A stretch of DNA of 64,000 bases from an uncultured Caulobacterales bacterium (GTDB lineage Bacteria; Pseudomonadota; Alphaproteobacteria; Caulobacterales; Caulobacteraceae): NCBI GenBank assembly GCA_903858185.1, contig CAIOHT010000132.1, forward strand, positions 1 to 64,000, given 5' to 3'. Shown piece after piece: positions 19,893 through 27,115 of this stretch. The notes under the pieces were generated by a model that did not search any database, was not told where the DNA came from, and saw nothing but the letters and a program-made list of their open reading frames with translations. Position 1 is the first letter of the stretch. Each line of letters begins with the position of its first letter. The position numbers were made by a program, and so were the translations under genes.

Positions 19893-20525
19893 CTACCCGA
19901 ACCGCAGCTTCGCCAGTGCGCCGGCGAAGTCCTTCGCCAGGTCGGACGGCTTGAACCCGGCCTTCCACTTCTCGAAGTCCATGACGTTCTGGATGCGGGA
20001 ATCGAGAATCTCCAGCGCCGTGGCGCGGCCGGCCTGCAGGTCGAGCGCCATCACCTGGACCAGGATGCCGCTGAGGATCGCGCGTTTGGAGTAGTGGTTC
20101 TCGTCGGTCGCCGTGTCGCCGGCCCAGCGCCACAGGCCGTCCGCCGTCTCCCAGACCAGCCGCAGGGCCAGCGGCAGGTTGGTCGGAAGGGCCAGGAAGC
20201 CGGCCCAGCGGCGCAGGGCCTCGCGGTCGGCCGCCGCAGCGTCGAGCCGGGCGATCACCGCGGTGCGGATCCGCTCGCGAATCTTCAGACCGTCGGGCTC
20301 AGGCAGGGCCGCCAGCGCCGCGGCGTCGTGGCGCCGCGACAACAGGGCGGCCAGATCGCGCGCGCCGTTCGGCAGCAACAGCTCGCAGTCGCCCGCCGAC
20401 AGGCCGGCGGCCTTTGCAGCGGCGAACGTGGTCGCGCGGCCCCAGCCCTTTGCGGGAGCCAGCTTGAGGGCCTCGTCCAGAACCTGCTGCTCGGTGCGGA
20501 TGGCCCAGTCGTCGGGTGCGGTCAT
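19893..20525 (-). CDS. COQ9-family ubiquinone biosynthesis protein
   Basis: The 210-residue protein resembles COQ9, a TetR-fold lipid-binding protein that supports the COQ7 hydroxylation step in ubiquinone synthesis. Recognisable segments are GLSAGDCELLLPNGARDLAALL in the N-terminal helical part and the C-terminal ALDLQAGRATALEILDSRIQNVMDFEK. I chose the ATG at 20525; an in-frame start at 20570 is less convincing. It is divergent from rpsU across 164 bp. Confidence 0.82.
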   Translation of the reverse strand: MTAPDDWAIRTEQQVLDEALKLAPAKGWGRATTFAAAKAAGLSAGDCELLLPNGARDLAALLSRRHDAAALAALPEPDGLKIRERIRTAVIARLDAAAADREALRRWAGFLALPTNLPLALRLVWETADGLWRWAGDTATDENHYSKRAILSGILVQVMALDLQAGRATALEILDSRIQNVMDFEKWKAGFKPSDLAKDFAGALAKLRFG

Positions 20526-20689
20526 GGCCTTGTAATACACCGCCTCGCGCGCGCCGTCGCCGATAGACAAGCCTTCCCGCCTCTGCTATCTCGCGCGCCT
20601 CGCCACGGGAGGCTTCTCCCGGGGCAAAACATTTATTTCGTCCGCCATGCCGCACGGCTAGCGGCGGGCCGTACGAAGGAGAGTCTCCC

Positions 20690-20929
20690 CTGGTTCAGAT
20701 TTTCGTCCGCGACAACAATGTCGACCAGGCGCTGAAAGCCCTGAAGAAGAAGATGCAACGCGAAGGCTCGTTCCGCGAAATGAAGCGGCACGTGGCCTAC
20801 GAGAAGCCTTCGGAAAAGCGCGCCCGTCAAAAGGCCGAAGCGGTCCGCCGCGCCCGCAAGCTGGCCCGCAAGCGCCTGCAGCGTGAAGGCCTGATCGCCG
20901 CCCCGAAGAAGCCCGCTCCCCGCGGGTAG
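20690..20929 (+). CDS. rpsU: 30S ribosomal protein S21 (apparent CTG start)
   Basis: The translated frame gives [20 protein letters not shown] and continues through the very basic S21 body to 79 residues in all. Relatives start [10 protein letters not shown]. Here the codon before GTT (Val2) is CTG at 20690, and AAGGAG lies about eight bases upstream, at the right distance. No ATG, GTG or TTG is available between that binding site and Val2, so the gene seems to use the rare start codon CTG. S21 takes part in mRNA recruitment at the 30S platform. A strong terminator follows at 20954. Confidence 0.88.
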   Translation: MVQIFVRDNNVDQALKALKKKMQREGSFREMKRHVAYEKPSEKRARQKAEAVRRARKLARKRLQREGLIAAPKKPAPRG

Positions 20930-20953
20930 GCTTGGCGTCAGCTGATATTCGAA

Positions 20954-20984
20954 AGGGCCGTCCGGGCAACCGGGCGGCCCTTTT
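20954..20984 (+). terminator. Intrinsic terminator of rpsU
   Basis: AGGGCCGTCCGG at 20954-20965 pairs with 20970-20981 (one G-T pair) across the tetraloop GCAA, and TTTT follows. It lies 25 bases after the rpsU stop codon. Confidence 0.9.
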
Positions 20985-20995
20985 GCTATGCGTTG

Positions 20996-21114
20996 TGCGT
21001 GGTTCGAGGCGCGATCCTGAGGGATCGCTCCTCACCATGACGAGCATAGGCGTGACCCAACCCTCTTCGTCATCCTGAGGAGCGAGGCCCCAGCCGAGCG
21101 TCTCGAAGGACGCA
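20996..21114. repeat. Intergenic repeat element, copy 2 of 3 (inverted)
   Basis: The 119-bp copy begins TGCGTGGTTCGAGGCGC and ends, inverted, TGCGTCCTTCGAGACGC, so it is reversed relative to copies 1 and 3. Internal blocks CCTGAGGGATCGCTCCTCA and CATCCTGAGGAGCGAGGC match the other copies. It fills the gap between rpsU and the ABC exporter genes. Confidence 0.8.
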
Positions 21115-21126
21115 ACGACGGTTTTG

Positions 21127-22401
21127 CTACTCCCCGCCCCGCACCCTCATGATCAGCCCCTTCAGGTCGATCTTGCCGGTCGACAGCGCGCCCGCCCGGA
21201 ACGCCCGGCCGGCGACCCAGACGACCAGGGCGACGGTCAGCGCCATCAGGGTTCCGGTGCCCAGCACCTGCCACAGAGGCGGTTCGCTGGCCGCGCGGGC
21301 GGTCATCAGGAACGGCGTGAACGGCGGGAACCAGGACAGGGCCTCCAGCATCGGCGAGTCCGGCCGGCGGATAGCCTGGGTCAGGAAGATCACCGGAATG
21401 GTCAGCAGCGCCATCACCGGACCCAGCAGCGTCTGGGCCTCGCGCGTCGTCTCGCAGAACGAGCCGATGGCAGTGAAGATCGCCGCGTACATCAGATAGC
21501 CGCCGACCAGATAGAACAGGAAGTAGAAGATCAGGCCCTTGCCCATCAGCACCGAGGCCACGTCGGCGGCGACGGCGGGTTGGGCCGCGACCAGAAGGGA
21601 GCCGCCGACGCCGGCCCAGACCGCCAGCACCGTCAGGGTCACCCCGGCCACGCCGAGGATCTTGCCGAACATGATTTCAGGCACCGAGGCCGAGGCCAGC
21701 AGCACTTCCAGAACGCGGTTGGACTTCTCCTCGATCACGCTGTTCAGCAGGATGCCGGCGCCGGTGAAGATCATCGACCACAACAGCATGGCCGCCGCGA
21801 AACCGACGATGCCCGGCAGCCGGTCCCGCAGGGCGACCTTCCCGCCGCCGCCGGCCTTGGGCGAGAAGGACGCCACCTTGGGCTCCAGCGCCTGCGCGGC
21901 CTTGAGGGACGCCTGATCCACGCCCAGCGTCGCGAGCCGCCGGGTCTGCATTTCGTCGGCGACCGCGCCGCTGACGCGACGCTCCAGGGAGCGGTCAGCC
22001 AGATTGTTGCTCCAGACGTCGATCGTGACGGCGTCACCCGCTCCGCGAATGATCGCAACGGCGCCGAGCACGGGGTCTCCGGGCCTGGGGAAGCCGTCGG
22101 TCATCCAGGCCTTCACCTGCGCCTCGAGCGGGCGCGCGGGATCCGGCTTGGCGGACACCACCACCGCCGTCGGCTTGCCCTCGGTCGCACGCTGAAGCGC
22201 GCGCGCCACAGGCTCGCGGAAGTTCCCGGCAGACTGGTCAAGGATCGCGACGGTCGGCAGGGGCGATGTCCGCTCCAGATAGGCGGGCGCGCCGAACGCC
22301 AGGGCGCCGACCACCGGCATCATCAGCATCGACAGCCAGAAGCCGACCGTGCGCACGTAAGCGCCGTACTCTCGCGCGGCGATCCGAAGGAGGCGCATCA
22401 T
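21127..22401 (-). CDS. ABC-2 type transporter permease (NatB-like)
   Basis: The 424-residue membrane protein has one N-terminal helix (~18-38), a large extracytoplasmic domain (~45-190) and about five helices in the C-terminal half. This is the layout of NatB-type ABC-2 exporter subunits. Its ATG overlaps the stop of the upstream ATPase gene by four bases (ATGA), so the two form an operon. The family is often annotated as sodium extrusion, but the substrate is not deducible here. Confidence 0.85.
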   Translation of the reverse strand: MMRLLRIAAREYGAYVRTVGFWLSMLMMPVVGALAFGAPAYLERTSPLPTVAILDQSAGNFREPVARALQRATEGKPTAVVVSAKPDPARPLEAQVKAWMTDGFPRPGDPVLGAVAIIRGAGDAVTIDVWSNNLADRSLERRVSGAVADEMQTRRLATLGVDQASLKAAQALEPKVASFSPKAGGGGKVALRDRLPGIVGFAAAMLLWSMIFTGAGILLNSVIEEKSNRVLEVLLASASVPEIMFGKILGVAGVTLTVLAVWAGVGGSLLVAAQPAVAADVASVLMGKGLIFYFLFYLVGGYLMYAAIFTAIGSFCETTREAQTLLGPVMALLTIPVIFLTQAIRRPDSPMLEALSWFPPFTPFLMTARAASEPPLWQVLGTGTLMALTVALVVWVAGRAFRAGALSTGKIDLKGLIMRVRGGE

Positions 22402-23321
22402 TGGTCCGCCTCCCCGCCGGTCAGGGCGATGAAGGCGTCGTGCAGGCTGGGTTCGCGCATTTCAAAGCGGTGGATATCCAGGCCGCCCGCGAAGGCCGCG
22501 CGCAGGGCGTCCTGTCCCGCCGCGCCCTTGCCGAGCGCTGCGGTGAAGCGGGTCCCGTGGTCCTCCAGCGGCTCGCTCGTGACCCCGGTCACGCCCGGCA
22601 GGGCGGCGACGTCGGCCACGTCCAGAGCGCCCTCCAGCACCAGTGCGCGCGGGGCGTGGCCGCGCGCCTCCAGCACCGAGCCGTCAAACACCTTGGCGCC
22701 CTTGGCCAGCAGCACGACGTGGTCGCACAGCCGCTCGGCGTGCTGCATGACATGGGTGGAGAAGATTACCGTCGCCCCGCGCGCGGCGAGGTCGCGGATG
22801 ACCTGCTCCAGCGTCTGCTGGTTGACCGGGTCGAGGCCGCTGAACGGCTCGTCGAGGATGACCAGTTCAGGTTCGTGCACAATGGCGCTGATCAGCTGGA
22901 CCTTCTGGGCCATGCCCTTCGACAGGTGGCGGATCTGGCGCTTCGCGGCGTCGCCCAGGCCCATGGCCTCCAGCATGGTCGCCGCCCGCCTGCGCCCCTC
23001 GGCGGTCGGCAGGCCCTTGAGGCCGCCGAGAAAGGCGATGGCGTCGATCGGCGTCATGCGACGGTAGAGGCCGCGCTCCTCCGGCAGGAAGCCGATCCGC
23101 TCGCGCACGGACCGGGCGTCCGGCGCGCCGAGCACGTTGATCGTCCCGGCCGTGGGCGCGACGAGCCCCAGCACCATGCGGATGGTCGAGGTCTTGCCCG
23201 CGCCGTTCGGCCCGAGGAAGCCGAGGATCTTGCCGCGCCGGGCGGAGAAGGAGAGATCGTTCACGGCGGTGAAGTCGCCGTAGCGCTTGGTCACCGCTGA
23301 AAGTTCAAGCGCCGCGTCCAT
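22398..23321 (-). CDS. ABC transporter ATP-binding protein (NatA-like)
   Basis: The 307-residue ATPase has Walker A GPNGAGKT at 37-44, the signature LSKGM at 133-137, Walker B LVILDEPF ending at 160, and an H-loop in TVIFSTHVMQHAE. A C-terminal regulatory extension of ~90 residues follows, as in NatA-type exporters. It energises the permease encoded directly downstream, with which it overlaps by four bases. Confidence 0.93.
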   Translation of the reverse strand: MDAALELSAVTKRYGDFTAVNDLSFSARRGKILGFLGPNGAGKTSTIRMVLGLVAPTAGTINVLGAPDARSVRERIGFLPEERGLYRRMTPIDAIAFLGGLKGLPTAEGRRRAATMLEAMGLGDAAKRQIRHLSKGMAQKVQLISAIVHEPELVILDEPFSGLDPVNQQTLEQVIRDLAARGATVIFSTHVMQHAERLCDHVVLLAKGAKVFDGSVLEARGHAPRALVLEGALDVADVAALPGVTGVTSEPLEDHGTRFTAALGKGAAGQDALRAAFAGGLDIHRFEMREPSLHDAFIALTGGEADQ

Positions 23322-23346
23322 GGTCCCGCCGAATCGAAGCTGTCGC

Positions 23347-24300
23347 CTATGACTTAACGGCTGCCGCGTCGCGAACGAACAGCACGGCCTTCACGATCTC
23401 GTCCGCGAAGGCTTCACCCAGCAGGGTGGCGTGGCCGGCGGCGTCGACGTTGGCGATGAAGGGGCTGCTGGAGGCCCTCGCGGGCGCGGTCTGGACCTCG
23501 CGCCAGGCCTCCCGGCCGGCGCTCGGACCGGCGGTGACCACGGCCACCGGCCAGGCGGGATCGTAGCCCGGAAGTTCGGCAGCCTGTTTCGAGGCGGTCA
23601 GCCACTGCGTCACCTCCTCGGCGGCCCAGCGGTTGTGGGCGCCGGATGCGAAGGCCCGGCGCTTGTCACGGGCGGCCTCCGGCGGCAGGCCGATACGATC
23701 GCCCATCCAGGGCGAGAGCGGCTTGAAAAGCCCCGTCGACGCGGTCCAGCCGGCCACCTTCGATGCCGTCCCGAACCGGCCGATCCAGGTGCGCGCGATC
23801 GCGCTGTCGGCAGCTTCCGGCGTGGCGGCGTCGACCAGAACGAGGCCTGCGACCTTGTCCGGGTTACGACCGGCGAACAACCGCCCGTAGAGACCCGCCA
23901 TCGAATGGCCGACGAAGATGTAGGGACCGGGCTCGCCCGACGCCGCCAGCATCTTCTCGAAGTCGGACGTCACGGCCAGCCCGTCGCGCGGGCGGGGGCC
24001 GGGGTCCGACCGGCCAAGTCCGGCGCGGTCATAGGCGCAGGAGCGCACGCCGCGATCCGCCAGCCGGGCCTGGACCGCGCCCCAGTCTGCGGACAGGCCG
24101 AAGGCGCCGGCCTCGAATACGACGACCGGACGGCCGTCCTGCGGACCCGCGCAAACCATGTGCAGGGCGCGTCCGCCGATATCGATCATCCGGCCGCGCA
24201 GCGGCGTCTGGCTGGCGGCGGACATCAGGCCTCCGAGGGCAATGAGAACGAGACCGGCGAGGACGAGCCCCGCCGTCCCGCGAGCGGCGAACTTGAGCAT
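23347..24300 (-). CDS. Membrane-anchored alpha/beta hydrolase
   Basis: The 317-residue protein starts with a hydrophobic helix (~8-28) that acts as signal or membrane anchor. The rest is an alpha/beta hydrolase with the nucleophile elbow GHSMAG (Ser133), an oxyanion-type EAGAFG near residue 63, and a C-terminal His in NVDAAGHATLLGE. The substrate is unknown. It ends 25 bp upstream of the ABC exporter operon on the same strand and may be co-transcribed with it. Confidence 0.83.
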   Translation of the reverse strand: MLKFAARGTAGLVLAGLVLIALGGLMSAASQTPLRGRMIDIGGRALHMVCAGPQDGRPVVVFEAGAFGLSADWGAVQARLADRGVRSCAYDRAGLGRSDPGPRPRDGLAVTSDFEKMLAASGEPGPYIFVGHSMAGLYGRLFAGRNPDKVAGLVLVDAATPEAADSAIARTWIGRFGTASKVAGWTASTGLFKPLSPWMGDRIGLPPEAARDKRRAFASGAHNRWAAEEVTQWLTASKQAAELPGYDPAWPVAVVTAGPSAGREAWREVQTAPARASSSPFIANVDAAGHATLLGEAFADEIVKAVLFVRDAAAVKS

Positions 24301-24338
24301 AGCGCTAATCTAGTCGTCCGCCGGTGAACGAAAAGCCC

Positions 24339-25202
24339 CTAGCCTGCGGACGGGATCTCATGGGCGGCGGCCGCGGCCTCGGCCGGCGTCACCGGCGTCA
24401 CCCGGCGGGGGGTGGGGGCGTTGGTCACACCGTCGAGGGGCAGGATCGTCGCCCGCACCCGGCCATCCGCCTGGACGGGCTGGACGATGACCGGTTCGGT
24501 CTTGCGGACCGCGCCGCCGCCGGTCGGCCAGGCGGCGACCTGGGCGACCCGAACCTGACTGGGCACCCGCGCGGCGGCGGTCAGCGGCAGGTCGGCCAGG
24601 GTGGCGAAGGAGCGGCCCATGAAGGCGGCCGGGTCCAGCGGGCGGCCGTCCTGACGGATCTCGAAATGCAGGTGCGCGCCGGTGGACCGGCCGCTTGAGC
24701 CAACCCAGGCGACCACATAGCCGACCGGAAGCACCAGGCCGGCCCTCAGCCCCGGCGCGGTGCGGCCAAGGTGGGCGTAGAGCGAGGTGAGGCCATTGCC
24801 GTGCGCGACCTCGACAAACCGGCCGTAGCCGCCGTCGACGCCCGTGCGCAGCACAGTCCCTGCCAGGGTCACGCGCACCGGCGTGCCGGCGGGGGCGGCG
24901 ATGTCGACCCCCTCGTGCAGGCGACCACCCTCTTCCCACGGCATCTTGCGAAGGCCGAACGGCGAGTTGACGGCGAAGCCGCTGAGCGGCGAGGCGAAGG
25001 CGAACTTCGGCTGGTCGATATGCGGACGGGCGGCCGGCAGGGACGGCGCGACGGCGGGAACCATGCGGGCGGCGCGCTCTTCGCGGGAGGGCAGGCTGGC
25101 CTGGGCTGAGGCCACGGCGACGGCGCCCATCAGCACGGCGGCGAGGCCGGTTCCGAGCAACGGCGGAAAGCGGCTCTCGCGGGACAGCAAATCACGGAAC
25201 AA
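24339..25202 (-). CDS. M23-family (LytM-type) peptidoglycan endopeptidase
   Basis: The 287-residue protein has an N-terminal hydrophobic stretch (~15-34) for export and a LytM domain. Zinc ligands are His96 and Asp100 in LHEGVDIAAPAGTPV and His179 in AHLHFEI, with His177 as the catalytic residue. All are present, so it should cleave peptide cross-links, unlike degenerate divisome LytM activators. A Pro/Thr-rich C-terminal tail follows. It stands alone, upstream of the hydrolase gene on the same strand. Confidence 0.88.
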   Translation of the reverse strand: MFRDLLSRESRFPPLLGTGLAAVLMGAVAVASAQASLPSREERAARMVPAVAPSLPAARPHIDQPKFAFASPLSGFAVNSPFGLRKMPWEEGGRLHEGVDIAAPAGTPVRVTLAGTVLRTGVDGGYGRFVEVAHGNGLTSLYAHLGRTAPGLRAGLVLPVGYVVAWVGSSGRSTGAHLHFEIRQDGRPLDPAAFMGRSFATLADLPLTAAARVPSQVRVAQVAAWPTGGGAVRKTEPVIVQPVQADGRVRATILPLDGVTNAPTPRRVTPVTPAEAAAAAHEIPSAG

Positions 25203-25303
25203 GGGTCGGCCTCGTAGACTGTTGTCGAGCTATACGCGCGGTGCGACGAGGTCTGACGCACCAGCTTCGACGTTCATTGAGAGTGAGGCCGGGGATATGC
25301 TGG

Positions 25304-25400
25304 CCAAACCCGGCGAGACTATGACCGGGGAGGCGGGGTTCTATTCTCTGAAGACGGGCGAGGCAACCCCGGCGGGCCGGAACAGTCTCAGGGCAAGGGT
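25304..25400 (+). other. Structured intergenic segment of uncertain identity
   Basis: GAGACT at 25315-25320 pairs with AGTCTC at 25384-25389. Inside it, CCGG (25325-25328) pairs with 25377-25380 and CGGGGTT (25334-25340) with 25365-25371. On the + strand the 3' side reads TCTCAGGGCAAGGGTCCG, which resembles the conserved 3' part of glycine riboswitch aptamers, but the CCGAAGG core is not intact and no glycine gene lies downstream. On the - strand it would be the leader of the M23 gene. The rest of the 25203-25434 gap shows nothing else. Confidence 0.3.
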
Positions 25401-25434
25401 CCGTTGCTCTGCAGAGGCCGGAATGGACTGGCCG

Positions 25435-25851
25435 TCACGCGGGGTATTTCTCACGCATGGCCTTGAGCGAGTCCACCGCCAGCTCGCGAAGGGCGTCCAT
25501 ATCCACGTCCGTCAGCCGGTTGAGATAGAGGCAGGACGAGCCGGTCCTGTGCTTGCCCAGCCGGGCCAGCAGCGCGTCGTAACCCTTGAAGCCGGTCATC
25601 ATGTAGAGGACCAGGTTCGCCTTGCGTGGCGAAAAGCCGATCCTCGGCCAGTCGCCGGTGGGACCCTTGTAGCTGCCGTAGCCGACGATGCTCGGGCCCC
25701 ACATGACGGCCTTCTCGCCGCTGATCTCGCTCATCAGGGCGGCGACGGCCTTGCCGTCCTCGCGGCGGCCAGGGTGCTCCACGGCGTCGAGGAAGTCGGC
25801 GACGGAGGCGTCGGTGGGTTTGGTCTTGGGTTCGGTGGGCAAGATAAACAC
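25435..25851 (-). CDS. DUF1801 (YdhG-like) protein
   Basis: The 138-residue soluble protein has the DUF1801 pattern: KAVAALMSEISGEKAVMWGPSIVGYGSY, then a beta-rich LVLYMM and a C-terminal LTDVDMDALRELAVDSL. These single-domain proteins are widespread and uncharacterised. It lies at the edge of a small accessory patch (25.4-27 kb) with lower GC around its start. Confidence 0.85.
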   Translation of the reverse strand: MFILPTEPKTKPTDASVADFLDAVEHPGRREDGKAVAALMSEISGEKAVMWGPSIVGYGSYKGPTGDWPRIGFSPRKANLVLYMMTGFKGYDALLARLGKHRTGSSCLYLNRLTDVDMDALRELAVDSLKAMREKYPA

Positions 25852-25917
25852 CTATAAATTGCATATATCATCGTTGCGTGCATATATGGCGCCGAGGAAT
25901 TCGCGGCGCCCATGTCC

Positions 25918-26184
25918 ATGCCGATCATCTCTGTATTTTTCGGGATCGTCATCCGGATCAACTTCTTTGACCACGCGCCGCCGCACCTGCATGCGGGGTA
26001 CGGAGGTCGGAAAGCGCTGTTCGATCTTTCAACCGGCCGCGTCATCGCAGGCGGGCTACCGCGCAGACAGACCCGGCTTGTGCTAGAGTGGATCCTCAAG
26101 AACCGGACCGACCTGATGCGCAATTGGGAGTTGGCGTCCAGAGGACTGCCGACATTCAAGATCGAAGGGCTTGCGGATGAGTGA
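25918..26184 (+). CDS. DUF4160 protein
   Basis: The 88-residue protein begins MPIISVFFGIVIRINFFDHAPPHLHAGYGG, matching DUF4160 (FxGIxIxMxxxDHxPPHxHAxYG). I start it at 25918; an in-frame ATG at 25912 is also possible. The next gene overlaps it by 8 bp and encodes a DUF2442 protein. The two families occur together in many genomes and are often listed as a candidate toxin-antitoxin-like pair, though no activity is proven. Confidence 0.85.
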   Translation: MPIISVFFGIVIRINFFDHAPPHLHAGYGGRKALFDLSTGRVIAGGLPRRQTRLVLEWILKNRTDLMRNWELASRGLPTFKIEGLADE

Positions 26185-26458
26185 GTTCAAGATGGTGGAT
26201 GCGCGCCGCGTGAAGGCGCTGGACGGCTTTCGGCTGGAGATCGTTTTCGATGACGACACCATGGGCGTTATCGACCTGAGCGAGTTCGTGCGGCTGGGCG
26301 AGGTGACCGAGCCGCTGCGAGACCCGGCCTACTTCGCGCGGGTCTTCATCGAGATGGGCGTGCCGACCTGGCCCAACGGCTGCGACATCGATCCCATCAA
26401 CGCGCGCATGAAGATCGAGGCGGCGGGCGACCTGCGGCCGGTGACCGCGGCGGCCTGA
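26177..26458 (+). CDS. DUF2442 protein
   Basis: The 93-residue protein contains VDARRVKALDGFRLEIVFDD and the C-terminal FARVFIEMGVPTWPNGCDIDP, both typical of DUF2442. It overlaps the DUF4160 gene by eight bases and so is translationally coupled. In known arrangements DUF2442 can be N-terminal to an XRE-type repressor; none is present here. Confidence 0.83.
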   Translation: MSEFKMVDARRVKALDGFRLEIVFDDDTMGVIDLSEFVRLGEVTEPLRDPAYFARVFIEMGVPTWPNGCDIDPINARMKIEAAGDLRPVTAAA

Positions 26459-26594
26459 ACCCGTGCGGAGCCCGCCACAGATCGCTTGGCGGAGCATTAT
26501 TCGGGGGCCGATTGAACTCCGCCGACACGGGCTTCGCCCGCCGCGATGCGGCAGCCCGCAGGGCTGTCCTTGACTTCAACCGGCTCCCGAAAGG

Positions 26595-26624
26595 ACCATT
26601 CCATCAAGCGCTCGATGGAATGGT
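26595..26624 (+). promoter_or_regulatory. Perfect 11-bp hairpin upstream of a small orphan gene
   Basis: ACCATTCCATC at 26595-26605 is the reverse complement of 26614-26624, with loop AAGCGCTC. The 3' arm contains GGAATGG and ends seven bases before the ATG at 26632, so it would cover the ribosome-binding region. Confidence 0.5.
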
Positions 26625-26631
26625 GTGACCG

Positions 26632-26937
26632 ATGTTCAATCTGTTCAAGCGTCGAGCCGAGCCAGCCGCGACAGCTCAGGCTGAAGAACAGCTCCTCATC
26701 GTGCCAGTGCCATCCCTGGTTTCCAGCTTGTTGGCGCTCGAAACGGAAAAGGGTTCTCCGCTGACGGAGTCAGAAGTGCTGGAAGCGACAGACAAGGCTC
26801 CCAGCATTGCCATGCCAGCCCATGCCCTTGCGGCCGTGGCTGTAGGGAGGGGCTACGATGACATCGACCCTGAGAACGCGTGGGCCGATTGGCAAGCCAT
26901 CCGCCCCTCTCTCTACGAGGAAAGCGACCGCCCCTAG
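26632..26937 (+). CDS. Hypothetical protein, 101 aa
   Basis: The soluble protein begins MFNLFKRRAEP and is otherwise helical and acidic (LLALETEKGSPLTESEVLEA, GYDDIDPENAWADW). Its codon use is less GC3-biased than neighbouring core genes, in keeping with the accessory patch. I do not recognise the family. A perfect hairpin sits over its ribosome-binding region and a repeat element follows 15 bp after its stop. Confidence 0.55.
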   Translation: MFNLFKRRAEPAATAQAEEQLLIVPVPSLVSSLLALETEKGSPLTESEVLEATDKAPSIAMPAHALAAVAVGRGYDDIDPENAWADWQAIRPSLYEESDRP

Positions 26938-26952
26938 GGTCCGCACTCAATT

Positions 26953-27060
26953 CCGTCTTCCCGGCGAAGGCCGGGACCCAGATTCAGCTACTTTCTTGGC
27001 CTCATATAGCGAAATTCTCGCGCCCTATGATCTGGGCCCCCGCCTTCGCCGGGGAAACGG
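26953..27060. repeat. MITE-like element with 31-bp imperfect terminal inverted repeats
   Basis: The left end starts CCGTCTTCCCGGCGAAGGCC and the right end, inverted, starts CCGTTTCCCCGGCGAAGGCG. The two arms match at all but a few of 31 positions and both end CCCAGAT. The 46-bp core is AT-richer (CATATAGCGAAATTC). It has no coding capacity. Related fragments of one arm lie near 44600 and 58140. Confidence 0.65.
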
Positions 27061-27115
27061 ATCACGGGCAACGGCGTAAGACTTTGAAGCCTTTCTCGGT
27101 ACCGAGAGCCACCCC

